Part shown: positions 49,503-58,900 of the stretch, piece by piece
Position numbering within the stretch: position 1 is the first letter of the stretch
Layout: every line of letters begins with the position of its first letter
DNA from: DASZVB01 sp035545855
GTDB taxonomy: Bacteria; Myxococcota_A; Polyangia; Polyangiales; Polyangiaceae
DNA length: 64,000 nucleotides
Assembly (NCBI GenBank): GCA_035545855.1
Contig: DASZXK010000016.1
Location: forward strand, 1 to 64,000
Reading direction: 5' to 3'
Program-made: the position numbers and the translations under genes
Notes under the pieces: model-generated
Seen by the model: the letters and a program-made list of their open reading frames with translations, nothing else
Told to the model about the DNA's origin: nothing
The model's database searches: none

Positions 49503-49658
49503 GAGACGAGCGCCGATGGCTCGAACAGGTACGCCAAGTTGGCACATTCTGCCGGCCATCGAGCGCGACGTGGGCCCAGTTCGGTCCGTTTTCGAGCGCC
49601 GAGTCGGGTTTCCCGCCCGCGCGGGAGGGCCGGAGGCGCGCGCGGCGCTGGAGCCTCC

Positions 49659-51458
49659 GTGGCACGGAAGCTGCTCTTTCTCCCTTCGATGGACGAAGAA
49701 CGTCTCGGAAGCCGCGCAGCGCGAGCCTGGGTCGCCGAGGTGGCGGCGCACACACAGCCCGAGCGCATCCACTGGTGCGACGGGAGTGACGAGGAGCGTG
49801 ACCGACTCGAGGCCGAGATGGTTCGCGCAGGAACGCTGATCGCGCTGAACCCCGCGACACATCCGGCGAGCTTCCTGCACCGTTCGGCCCCGAACGACGT
49901 CGCCCGCACGGAGCACCTGACGTTCATTTCGACCCCGTCACGCGACGACGCGGGGCCGACGAACAACTGGATGTCTCCCGAGGACGCGAGGCAGAAGGTG
50001 TGGCCCCTGTTCAGAGGCGCGATGAAGGGCCGGACGCTCTATGCCGTGCCGTACCTGATGGGTCCGATTGGCTCTCCGTGGTCCCGGGTCGGGGTTCAGG
50101 TGACCGACAGCCCCTACGTCGTGCTGAACCTCCGGATCATGACGCGGATGGGGCGACCGGCGATGGCCGCGCTCGACGGTGCCAACTTCGTCCGTGGCGC
50201 GCACAGTCTCGGAGACCTGTCTCCGGACCGCCGCTTCATCGTGCACTTCCCCGATCAGCGGGAGATCTGGAGCATCGGTTCCGGATACGGCGGCAACGCC
50301 CTTCTCAGCAAGAAGTGTCACGCGCTCCGGATAGCGAGCGCGCAGGCGAGGAGGGAGGGGTGGCTCGCCGAGCACATGCTGATCGTCGGACTCACGAGTC
50401 CCGAAGGGAAGACGCACTACGTGGCCGCAGCCTTCCCGAGCGCCTGCGGGAAGACGAACCTGGCGATGCTGGTGCCGTCGCTGCCGGGCTGGAAGGTCGA
50501 CACCGTGGGAGACGACATCTGCTGGATGCGCGTCGGTGGGGACGGACGGCTCTGGGCCATCAACCCGGAGGCTGGAATGTTCGGCGTCGCCCCGGGGACC
50601 AGCAAGAAGACGAACCCGAACGCGATGGCCTCGCTCTCGCGGGACGTGATCTTCACGAACGTCGCGCTCCGCGCCGACCGGAGCGTCTGGTGGGAGGGCC
50701 TGTCGAAGCTCGAGCCGAACGAGGAGCTCGAGGACTGGCAGGGGCGCCCCTGGCGGAACGGCGGGTCCACCGGTCCAGCGGCGCACCCCAACGCCCGTTT
50801 CACGGCGGCCTTGCGGCAGTGTCCCAGCACTTCGGAGTCCTTCGAGCGCGTCACCGGCGTGCCGATCTCGGCGATCGTCTTCGGCGGAAGACGGGCGAAG
50901 CTCGCTCCGCTCGTCTACCAGGCGCGCAGCTTCCAGCACGGCGTGTACGTCGGGGCCACGATGGTGAGCGAAACGACGGCCGCCGCGACGGGAGCCGTCG
51001 GCGTGCCGCGAAACGACCCGATGGCGATGCTGCCGTTCTGTGGGTACAACATGGCCGACTACTTTTCTCACTGGCTGTCGGTCGGCTCGCGGCTCCTCCA
51101 CCCGCCGGCGATCTTCCACGTGAACTGGTTCCGCACGGGCGAGGACGATCGCTTCCTCTGGCCCGGGTTCGGCGACAACGTTCGAGTCCTGAAGTGGATC
51201 CTCGAGCGGTGCGAAGGAACGGCAGGGGCGCACGGCTCGCCCATCGGCCACCTGCCTCACCCGGAATCCATCGACCTGTCCGGCCTCGATCTCCCCCCGG
51301 ACGCACTCGACCGACTGCTGGCCGTCGACGTACGGGCCTGGATGGGCGAGGCCGCTCGGAACGCCGAGTTCCTGCAGAAGTTCGGCGATCGCCTCCCGGA
51401 GGCGCTCAGAACGGAGCACGCGGCTCTCGAGAAGCGTCTTCGAGAGGCGTTGCAGTAG
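49659..51458 (+). CDS. pckG: GTP-dependent phosphoenolpyruvate carboxykinase
   Basis: A 599-residue enzyme, oxaloacetate + GTP = PEP + CO2 + GDP, linking the TCA cycle to gluconeogenesis. The P-loop with the reactive Cys is FPSACGKTNLAM (about 259-270). The kinase-2-like VGDDICWM, the NGGSTGPAAHPNARF guanine-specificity region and the WFRTGEDDRFLWPGFGDN segment are all present and ordered as in the GTP family (ATP-type enzymes lack these). Start GTG 49659 has GGAG five bases upstream; ATG 49689 is the next option. It heads a packed four-gene operon: the methyltransferase gene starts eight bases after its stop. Confidence 0.95.
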   Translation: MARKLLFLPSMDEERLGSRAARAWVAEVAAHTQPERIHWCDGSDEERDRLEAEMVRAGTLIALNPATHPASFLHRSAPNDVARTEHLTFISTPSRDDAGPTNNWMSPEDARQKVWPLFRGAMKGRTLYAVPYLMGPIGSPWSRVGVQVTDSPYVVLNLRIMTRMGRPAMAALDGANFVRGAHSLGDLSPDRRFIVHFPDQREIWSIGSGYGGNALLSKKCHALRIASAQARREGWLAEHMLIVGLTSPEGKTHYVAAAFPSACGKTNLAMLVPSLPGWKVDTVGDDICWMRVGGDGRLWAINPEAGMFGVAPGTSKKTNPNAMASLSRDVIFTNVALRADRSVWWEGLSKLEPNEELEDWQGRPWRNGGSTGPAAHPNARFTAALRQCPSTSESFERVTGVPISAIVFGGRRAKLAPLVYQARSFQHGVYVGATMVSETTAAATGAVGVPRNDPMAMLPFCGYNMADYFSHWLSVGSRLLHPPAIFHVNWFRTGEDDRFLWPGFGDNVRVLKWILERCEGTAGAHGSPIGHLPHPESIDLSGLDLPPDALDRLLAVDVRAWMGEAARNAEFLQKFGDRLPEALRTEHAALEKRLREALQ

Positions 51459-51466
51459 GAGGGGCC

Positions 51467-52195
51467 ATGTCGGAGGGCCCTCGCGATTGTCCCGTCTTCG
51501 CCTCGTGGACCGACGAGCTGACACCGATCGACGGACTGGCCGCGGCGACGGAGCCCGAGCAGATCGAACGAAGACTGCGAGCGCGGGTCCCGCCCTCCGA
51601 TCAGGTGTTCGACCAGTACCTCCCCCGCGACCTGCGCATTCTGTCGCCGATGTTCTGGACGCCGCTTCGCGTGGCAGTGCGGGCAGCGGAGTGGATAGAC
51701 GAGTTCGGCATCCGGAGCGTCGTCGACGTGGGCTCGGGCGTCGGGAAATTCTGCGTCGCCACCGCTCTCGCGAGTCGGGCTCGGTTCGTCGGGGTGGAAC
51801 ATCGAGAGCGCCTCGTGGTGGTGGCGCGCGAGCTCGCCTCCGTGTTCGGCTGCGAGGACCGCGTCCTCTTCGCCGTGGGGCAGCTTCCGTCGGCGACGGT
51901 TCCCGCGGCCGATGCCTACTACGCGTACAACCCGTTCGAGGAGAACGTCTTCCGGGCGCACGAGCGGATAGACTCCTCCGTGGAACTCAGCCTCGCACGC
52001 TACGGGCGGGATCGCGCGGCGATGCAGGACCTCCTGAACCGGGCTCCGCTCGGGACCTATCTGCTGACGTACAACGGCTTCGGCGCCCCGGTGCCGGGTT
52101 GCTATCGTCCGGTCCGGGTCGCGCACGATCTCCGGAACGAGCTCTGCCTCTATCGAAAGACGTCCCTCCTGGACGAAGGGGCGCTCCGTGCCTAG
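51467..52195 (+). CDS. SAM-dependent methyltransferase
   Basis: A 242-residue class I methyltransferase with the SAM loop VVDVGSGVGKFC (about 85-96), the acidic ribose contact in FVGVEHRER, FAVGQLPSATVP and DAYYAYNPFEENVF in place of a classical DPPY/NPPY. The first 75 residues (VPPSDQVFDQYLPRDLR) form a helical lead. The acceptor is unknown; the family resembles rRNA or small-molecule enzymes. The gene starts eight bases after PEPCK with AGGAGGGG upstream and overlaps the next gene by eight bases. Confidence 0.8.
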   Translation: MSEGPRDCPVFASWTDELTPIDGLAAATEPEQIERRLRARVPPSDQVFDQYLPRDLRILSPMFWTPLRVAVRAAEWIDEFGIRSVVDVGSGVGKFCVATALASRARFVGVEHRERLVVVARELASVFGCEDRVLFAVGQLPSATVPAADAYYAYNPFEENVFRAHERIDSSVELSLARYGRDRAAMQDLLNRAPLGTYLLTYNGFGAPVPGCYRPVRVAHDLRNELCLYRKTSLLDEGALRA

Positions 52196-52604
52196 CGCCG
52201 CGAAGGTCGTCCCTCGATCCAGAGGGGGGAGAGTCACGCTCGTCTCGGCGAGCCCGGACACTCTCGAAGGTCTGCAACTCTATCTTCGGGCTGCCGGGCT
52301 CAACGTCGCGAGCAGCAGACATCTGAAGGACGCGCCGTCACTCCTCCAGGACTCGGCCGCGCTCGTCCTGTTTCCCGACGACTTCGAGTGGCCTGCGGTG
52401 TGTTCCGCGCTCGAAGCTGCGGCCGTCGCGAAGGTGACGCTCCGGATCGTCGTGGTGACTCAGCGTCCGAAGCAGTTCGAGGAAATGAGCCGGGCCGAGC
52501 CCGCGCCGGAGATCATCGTGGTCGTCAAGCCAGCGTGGAGCTGGGCCATTCTCGACGCCATCCGGAGGGGTCCCGCCGCCTCCGGCGCGAGACAGAAATC
52601 ATGA
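52188..52604 (+). CDS. Pseudo-receiver domain protein
   Basis: A 138-residue protein whose strand-helix order (VTLVSASPDTLEGLQLYLRA, AALVLFPDD, LRIVVVTQR, IIVVVKPAWSW) follows the CheY receiver fold. The acidic pair at the first strand end is absent (SASPD), the phosphoacceptor position reads LFPD, but the Lys-Pro is kept (VVVKPA). It should not be phosphorylated normally, so it probably works as an interaction domain. GTG start; it overlaps the methyltransferase by eight bases and the SulP gene by four (ATGA). The identification is by pattern, moderately sure. Confidence 0.6.
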   Translation: MPSAAKVVPRSRGGRVTLVSASPDTLEGLQLYLRAAGLNVASSRHLKDAPSLLQDSAALVLFPDDFEWPAVCSALEAAAVAKVTLRIVVVTQRPKQFEEMSRAEPAPEIIVVVKPAWSWAILDAIRRGPAASGARQKS

Positions 52605-54370
52605 ACGGTGGGAACCGCGGCGCGCCGCCGCATTCAGTCGCCCCCCTGCCGGACTGGCCGGTCCCCCTCGCGACCGCGATGCGCCGCGTGCTGTCGCGCG
52701 GATATCACGTGGCTGACCTGCGAGCGGACGCGCTGTCGGGCGTTCTCGTCGGCGTCGTCGCGTTGCCGCTGTCGATGGCGCTCGCCATCGCCGTCGGTGT
52801 GCCACCGCAGCATGGTCTCTATACGGCGATCATCGCGGGCTTCTCGGTGGCACTTCTCGGCGGCTCGAAGTTCCAGGTCACCGGTCCGACGGCCGCGTTC
52901 GTGGTGATCCTCGCGCCGATCACGAATCGCTACGGCCTGTCCGGACTGCTCACCGCGGGAATGATCGCCGGGGTGATGCTCACGGGCATGGGTCTCGCGC
53001 GCTTCGGCGCACTCGTGCGCTTCATGCCGTATCCCGTGACCACGGGCTTCACGACCGGTATCGCGACGGTGATAGCCACCCTTCAGGTGAAGGACGTCTT
53101 CGGCCTGACCCCCGCGGGGGCGATGCCCGACCACTACCTCGAACGCGTCGTGACCCTCTTCCGTGCGCGGGGGACGGCTCGATGGGAGGAGGTGGTCGTA
53201 TCGGTCGCGACCTTCGCTTTGATCGTCTACCTGCCGAAGGTCGTCCCGAAGCTCCCGTCGCCGCTGCTCGCGATCTCGTTCGTCGCCGCGGCGTGCGCGC
53301 TCGCTCACCGGCTGGACCCCCGCTTCGTGGTCGCGACGATCGGTTCCAGGTTCACGACGGTGGTGGACGGCGTCGCCGTTCACGGGATCCCCGGCGTGCT
53401 GCCCCGCGTGCAGCTACCCTGGGGCACGTCGGGGCTCTCCTTTGCCGACGTGCGTGAGCTCGCGTCGGCGGCGTTCGCCATCGCGATGCTCGGAGCCATC
53501 GAGTCCCTGCTGTCGGCGACGATCGCGGACGGCATGACGAACACCCAGCACGATCCGAACGCGGAGCTGGTGGCGCTCGGCATCGGGAACGTGGTCGCGC
53601 CCTTCTTCGGCGGGATACCGGCCACGGGCGCCCTCGCGCGTACGGCGACGAACATCCGGGCCGGCGCCAGGTCTCCCGTTTCGGCGATCATCCACGCGCT
53701 CCTGGTGTTGCTGTCGATCCTCGTGTTCGCGCCACTGGTCGCGTACGTGCCCATGGCGTCGCTCGCGGCGCTCCTCGTTCGGGTCGCCTGGAACATGTCG
53801 GAGGTGCACAACTTCGTCGGCATCCTCGAGGTCGCACCGAAGAGTGACACGGCCGTCTTGCTTCTCTGCTACTTCCTCACCGTCGTCTTCGACATGGTCG
53901 TCGCGATTTCCGTCGGCATGGTCCTCGCGGTGTTCCTGTTCATGCGACGGATGGCCACCCTCACGGAGTCTCGACTGCGGATGGATTCGATGGTCGAAGA
54001 AGGGCAGGAAACCGCGATCCCCGAGGGCGTCGTCCTCTACGAGATCAATGGCCCGCTGTTCTTCGGGGCGGCTCAGAGCGCGATGAGCGCGTTGCACGCG
54101 AGTCGCGCGGATGGGTTCCGCGTCCTCGTTCTCGACCTCGGACGAGTTCCGGTGATCGACGCGACCGGTCTGGCAGCCCTGGAGAACGCCATATCCAGCG
54201 TCACCCGCAGAAGGAAGACGGTGGTCATCGCGGGCCCGCTTCCTCGCCCACACCAGATCTTCGACAAGGCCGACCTGCCGCGGAAATACCCGGGGCTCTC
54301 GTTCGAGCCGAGCGTCGAGGACGCCCTTCGCCTCGCGGGTCGGTTGGCGACGACCGCCCGGGTGGCGTGA
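52601..54370 (+). CDS. SulP-family anion transporter with STAS domain
   Basis: A 589-residue transporter: 12-14 helices of the SLC26/SulP fold with the signature GLYTAIIAGFSVALLGGSKFQ and TGPTAAFVVI. NFVGILEVAPK and GGIPATGALARTATN lie in the second half. A C-terminal STAS domain (about 475-585) contains DLGRVPVIDATGLAALE. Substrates of bacterial SulP proteins include sulfate, bicarbonate (BicA) and C4-dicarboxylates (DauA). Being in one overlapping operon with PEPCK makes bicarbonate or a C4-dicarboxylate the better guess here. Start ATG 52601 overlaps the pseudo-receiver stop. Confidence 0.92.
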   Translation: MNGGNRGAPPHSVAPLPDWPVPLATAMRRVLSRGYHVADLRADALSGVLVGVVALPLSMALAIAVGVPPQHGLYTAIIAGFSVALLGGSKFQVTGPTAAFVVILAPITNRYGLSGLLTAGMIAGVMLTGMGLARFGALVRFMPYPVTTGFTTGIATVIATLQVKDVFGLTPAGAMPDHYLERVVTLFRARGTARWEEVVVSVATFALIVYLPKVVPKLPSPLLAISFVAAACALAHRLDPRFVVATIGSRFTTVVDGVAVHGIPGVLPRVQLPWGTSGLSFADVRELASAAFAIAMLGAIESLLSATIADGMTNTQHDPNAELVALGIGNVVAPFFGGIPATGALARTATNIRAGARSPVSAIIHALLVLLSILVFAPLVAYVPMASLAALLVRVAWNMSEVHNFVGILEVAPKSDTAVLLLCYFLTVVFDMVVAISVGMVLAVFLFMRRMATLTESRLRMDSMVEEGQETAIPEGVVLYEINGPLFFGAAQSAMSALHASRADGFRVLVLDLGRVPVIDATGLAALENAISSVTRRRKTVVIAGPLPRPHQIFDKADLPRKYPGLSFEPSVEDALRLAGRLATTARVA

Positions 54371-54446
54371 TGCCCGAGCACCCAGCGGAGTGAGTCGAGC
54401 CTCGCCGGCGGCCCCCACGGGTCCGCGGGTCCGGCCAGAAGGGCGC

Positions 54447-54490
54447 TTAACTATATAAAATCAAATATTTAGGTAACTTGGTTACATTCT
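54447..54490. promoter_or_regulatory. AT-rich island with inverted repeat
   Basis: A 40-base stretch dominated by A and T stands out sharply from its surroundings. It includes TATAAAAT (54453-54460) and the perfect repeat GTAAC-TTG-GTTAC (54473-54485). It lies 40-80 bases before the esterase start and probably forms its promoter and operator. Confidence 0.5.
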
Positions 54491-54528
54491 GGCCGGCTGG
54501 CCGACTCATTGCCCGCTACGCTGCGCGG

Positions 54529-55809
54529 ATGCGCGCGTTTCCGGTCGGGGTCGTCGGCAGACGGATCGATCTGGCAACCTTGGTTGTCGTATCTGGCGCC
54601 CTGGCGTTCGCGTGCGCGACGGACATGGGCCTCGAGCCGCCGTCGAACGGCGCGGGGGGCGCGGGCGGCATGGGCGGGGTCGGCGGAGAAGGCGCCATCC
54701 CGGAGAACGCGGGCGGCGGCAACGTCGGGCTCGGTGCTGGCGGATTCGTGACGATGGCAGGAGGAGGCACCCCGACCGCGGCCGGAGGGTTCGTCGCCGT
54801 CGGGGAGAGCGGAGGAGCCGCCGGGTTCGTCGGAGGTTCCGGCGGCGTGCTCGGGAGCGGCGGCAGCGGGGCGAGCGGTGCTCCGGGTACCGGCGGCACG
54901 GGGCCGATCGGCAACGCGAACTGCGGGATGCGGTCGGGCCAGCGGGGCAAGACGAGTCGCACGATCCCGGTCGGCGGCATGCAGCGGAGTTTCATCGCCT
55001 ACCTGCCGCCGTCCGCGAGTCCATCCACGCCGGTGCCGCTCGTCTACGTGTTTCACGGCGCGAATCAGAACGGCGCGGGCCTGTACGACGCCACCGAGTA
55101 CTCGAAGATCGCCGACAGCGAGGGCATTGCCGTCGTGTTCCCCGACGGTCAGGGCACGTCGTCCGCGACCGGCGCGAGCTCACTCACCCCGTGGAGCGTC
55201 ACGGACGGCCCGGGACTTTGCGGGCTCGGCACGCTGGTCAGCAACCCCAACCCCGTGGATTTCGCATTCGTCGATGCCATCAAGGTCGAGATGAAGCAGG
55301 ACCAGTGCATCGACGACGAGCACGTCTATGCGACGGGATTCTCGATGGGCGGCTACATGAGCCATCACATCGCGTGCGATCGATCGGATTTCCGGGCCGC
55401 GGGTCCTCACTCCGGCGGCACGATGGGGAGCCTCGGTACATGCAAGACCGGACACATGCCCATCATCATCTTCCACGGGGACGCCGATCCGCTCATCAAC
55501 GACGCTTGCGACGATCCGAAGGGCACGCCCGAGCCCGGTTACAGCCCGTCTGCCACGCTCTGGGCAGCGAAGAACGGGTGCCAGGCGACGTATCAGACGA
55601 TCCCGGTGAGCGGAGCGAACGGCATGAACGGCCAGTGCTACCTCTACGACGGTTGCCCCGCCGACGGCCAAGTCGAGGCGTGCATCTTCACCGGTCTCGC
55701 CCACGCGTGGTCCGGCGCGCCCGTGTGCGCCTCGTGCATCGGATCGGGCGCGGGATACCCGAGCGCGACGCAGATCGAATGGCAGTTTTTCAAGAAGTAC
55801 GCCTGGTGA
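54529..55809 (+). CDS. PHB-depolymerase/feruloyl-esterase-like lipoprotein
   Basis: A 426-residue secreted esterase. The signal peptide ends LAFAC (weak lipobox) and is followed by about 100 residues of Gly/Ala/Ser linker. Then comes a catalytic domain (about 140-426) of the LpqC/CE1 type: YVFHGANQNG with oxyanion loop, GFSMGGYMSHH (nucleophile Ser), IIFHGDADPLI (acid) and FTGLAHAWSGA (His). Family members cleave short polyhydroxyalkanoates or feruloyl/acetyl esters on plant xylans. ATG 54529 fits the signal peptide; the frame is open to 54478. It stands alone behind the AT-rich promoter element. Confidence 0.88.
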   Translation: MRAFPVGVVGRRIDLATLVVVSGALAFACATDMGLEPPSNGAGGAGGMGGVGGEGAIPENAGGGNVGLGAGGFVTMAGGGTPTAAGGFVAVGESGGAAGFVGGSGGVLGSGGSGASGAPGTGGTGPIGNANCGMRSGQRGKTSRTIPVGGMQRSFIAYLPPSASPSTPVPLVYVFHGANQNGAGLYDATEYSKIADSEGIAVVFPDGQGTSSATGASSLTPWSVTDGPGLCGLGTLVSNPNPVDFAFVDAIKVEMKQDQCIDDEHVYATGFSMGGYMSHHIACDRSDFRAAGPHSGGTMGSLGTCKTGHMPIIIFHGDADPLINDACDDPKGTPEPGYSPSATLWAAKNGCQATYQTIPVSGANGMNGQCYLYDGCPADGQVEACIFTGLAHAWSGAPVCASCIGSGAGYPSATQIEWQFFKKYAW

Positions 55810-55905
55810 CGGAGCGGGACACGGTCAGATGTCGAACTTCATGACGGAAATTGACTTGCTCACATGCGGACGGCCTGTTGGATGACTGGCCGCCATCTCG
55901 GTAAA

Positions 55906-58900
55906 ATGCCCATGTTCTCGTCTCGGCTCCGCGTCGTCGTCGTCGGTGTCTTCGCTTTCGGATGCACGACGTCGGGTCTCGACTCTCTGGCGGGTGGTGC
56001 CTCGACGCCCGACGCGGGCTCATCGCACGCTGGCGCGGGATCCGGCGCATCGCCAGGGAACACCGGGGGCGGCGGATCGCCGGACGCCGGATCGCATCCC
56101 GGAAGCGGCGGTCTCGGCGCCGGTGGCGCGCCCTCCGCGGGAGGACATAGTGGTGCGGGCGGAGCGGTCGCCGCACTCGACGGAGGCGTCGCGGACGGTT
56201 CGAGTGCCGGCGGCGCGGACGCGGGTCCCGGCGACACGAGCGCGGTCGCGAGCGCGGGAGCTCCCTGTTCCCCCGACGGCGCGCAGGCGTGTGCCGGACA
56301 CGCGCAGAAGACGCCTCTTGCTTGCCAGGGCGGCACCTGGGTCGCCGGAACGGCGTGCAGCGCGACGGAAAACTGCGACACCACTCCGGGCACCACCGCC
56401 GGCACGTGTCAGACGATCGTTCCGGTCTGTGACGGCGCGGCGGGCGGAATGCGCTTCTGCCAGGGCAGCGACGCGATCGAGTGCGGCGTCGACCTCGTGA
56501 GCACGATGCGCATCGAGACGTGCGCCTTCGTCTGCAAGGATGGAGCGTGCATCGGAGAGTGCGTCCCGGGCACGCGGCGATGCGACGGGTTCTCGCCCGA
56601 GACCTGCGACGAGAACGGGACGTGGGCGACGGGAGCGGCGTGCTCGACGGTCTGCACCGGTGGCGCGTGCGCCGGTTCGTGTTCGCCGGGCGCCGCGCAG
56701 TGCAACGGCGCGGTCACGCAGACTTGCGACACCGACGGGAACTGGCAAGACGGTGCGAGCTGCGCAGGGCAGGCGTGCATCTCGGGCGTGTGCACTGGCG
56801 ACTGCGCGCCCGGGACGACGCAGTGCTCGAACAACGGCGTCCAGACGTGCGGAGCCGACGGAAAGTGGAGTCTGCCGGTGGCGTGCGAGAACCAGGCGTG
56901 CGTCGCCGGGGCGTGCACGGGAAGTTGCCTGCCCCTCGACAAGCAGTGCGTGAACGGCGGCGTCCAGACCTGCGGAGCGAGTGGCCAGTGGGGCACGGTC
57001 GTGCCTTGCACGAATCAAGCATGCGTCGCTGGAGCGTGCGTCGGCAGCTGTGCGCCGGGGACGAAGCAGTGCAGTGGACTCACCCCGCAGACCTGCGACG
57101 ACGGCGGCAAGTGGCAGAGCGGCGCGGTGTGCGCGAACGTGTGCAGCGGGGGCGCGTGCGGCGGCACGTGCCGCCCCGGCGCGAAGCAGTGCAACGGGTT
57201 CGTCACCCAGACGTGCGACGTGAACGGCTCCTGGCAAGACGGAGCGACGTGTACGAACCAGGCGTGCGTCGCCGGCTCGTGCACGGGCGTGTGCACCCCC
57301 GGAGCGAGGAAATGCTCGAACAACGGCGTCCAGGTGTGCGGCTCGGACGGCCAATGGGGCGCCGCCACCGCGTGCGTTGCCTCCGCCTGCGTATCCGGGG
57401 CTTGCGCGGGAGTGTGCGTCCCGGCATCGACGCAGTGCTCGAACAACGGCGTCGAGACGTGCTCCGCGAGCGGCCAGTGGAGTGCCGCGCAGGCTTGCAC
57501 GAATCAGGCCTGCGTGAACGGCGTCTGCGCCGGGTCGTGCGTGCCGGGGACGAAGCGGTGCAGCGGGCTCACTCCGCAAACGTGTGACGCCACGGGCACG
57601 TGGCAGAACGGGACGGTCTGCGCGAACGTCTGCAGCGCCGGCGCCTGCTCCGGAACGTGCAGTCCGGGCACGAAGCAATGCAACGGTCAGACGACTCAGA
57701 CCTGTGATTCGACCGGGACGTGGAAGGACGGAGCAACGTGCGCGAACCAGGCCTGCGTCTCGGGTTCGTGCACCGGCGTGTGCATGCCGGGCGCGAAGCA
57801 GTGCTCGAACAATGGAATCCAGACCTGCGGTGCGAACGGCCAGTGGGGCGTCGAGTCGCCGTGCGTCGCGTCTGCCTGCGTCGCAGGCGTCTGCACCGGC
57901 GTGTGCGTCCCCGCGGCCACGCAGTGCTCCGGAAACGGCGTCCAGACGTGCTCGGCGAGCGGCGCCTGGAGCGCGACGGTCGCGTGCGCGGCGAACACCG
58001 AGACGTGCTCGAATGGCGCCTGCGTCCCGTGCGGGGCGGGCACGCTCGACTGCGACGGATCTCCCACGAACGGCTGCGAACGCGCCGAGAACCTCGACTC
58101 GAGCTGCGGGACGACGTGTCCGACGGCGACCTGCACGACCGCTCAGACGTGCGTTGCTTCCGCGTGCACCGCGTGCGGCGCGGGCACGCTGGACTGCGAC
58201 GGAAACGCACAGAACGGGTGCGAGACCAACCCGGACACGAGCTCCGCGAACTGCGGCGCCTGCGGCTCCGTGTGCGGGGGGAAATGCGTCGAGGGTCTCT
58301 GCTTCGGATACGTGCCGACGAATTTCGACCCGACGGGACTCGATCCCCTAGCGTCCTCGAGCACGACGCTCCTGAACTGCGGAGTCTCGACCTTCGACTC
58401 GACCACCCTGACATTCGGCAACTGGTGTGGTCAGACCCCGCCGACGCCGGTCACGCGAACGCAGCCGGGCGGGCCCGACGTCGTCATCGTCCCCGTGCGG
58501 AACTTCACCTTGGCGAGCGGCAACACACTCCAGCTCACGGGCGGAAGCCCGGTGATCTTCGCCGTGTTCGGGAACGCGACGCTCGCGGGCATCGTCGACG
58601 CGAGCGCGAGCGGGACGACGCCCGGCCCGGGCGGCAACGTGAGCTGCGGCACGAGCCAGGGCGGCAACGGCACCGGCAGCACCGCGAGAAACTACGGAGC
58701 GAGCGGCGGAGGCGGTGGCGGCTTCGGAACGGCCGGTGGCAAGGGCGGAGACGCCAACACCGATCATTGCTGCGGCGGGAGCAATTCGACGGCACCGGGC
58801 GGCATCTCCGGCGCGACGCGCGGGACCGCCTCCGAGAGCCCTCTGCTCGGAGGCTGCGCGGGCGGAATGGCGGGCGGTTGCTCCACCGCGGGCGGCGCGG

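Larger units (their letters stand above)
49338..49658. other. Divergent regulatory region
   Basis: This 321-base gap between the small membrane protein and PEPCK genes has no credible gene. It holds two inverted repeats (49372-49398 and 49488-49502) described separately and the ribosome-binding GGAG at 49650-49653 before GTG 49659. A sigma54-like TTGGCAC at 49539 has the wrong spacing to a GC and is not called. Confidence 0.5.

Noticed and set aside
49539..49552. Sigma54-like TTGGCAC upstream of PEPCK
   Set aside because: The distance from GG to the next GC is eight bases instead of ten, so it does not fit a -24/-12 promoter.
55851..55879. TTGACT as a promoter for the giant lipoprotein gene
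   Set aside because: The matching -10 position (CCTGTT) is weak, and a second candidate (TTGGAT with TAAAAT at 55902) would start transcription after the likely start codon.
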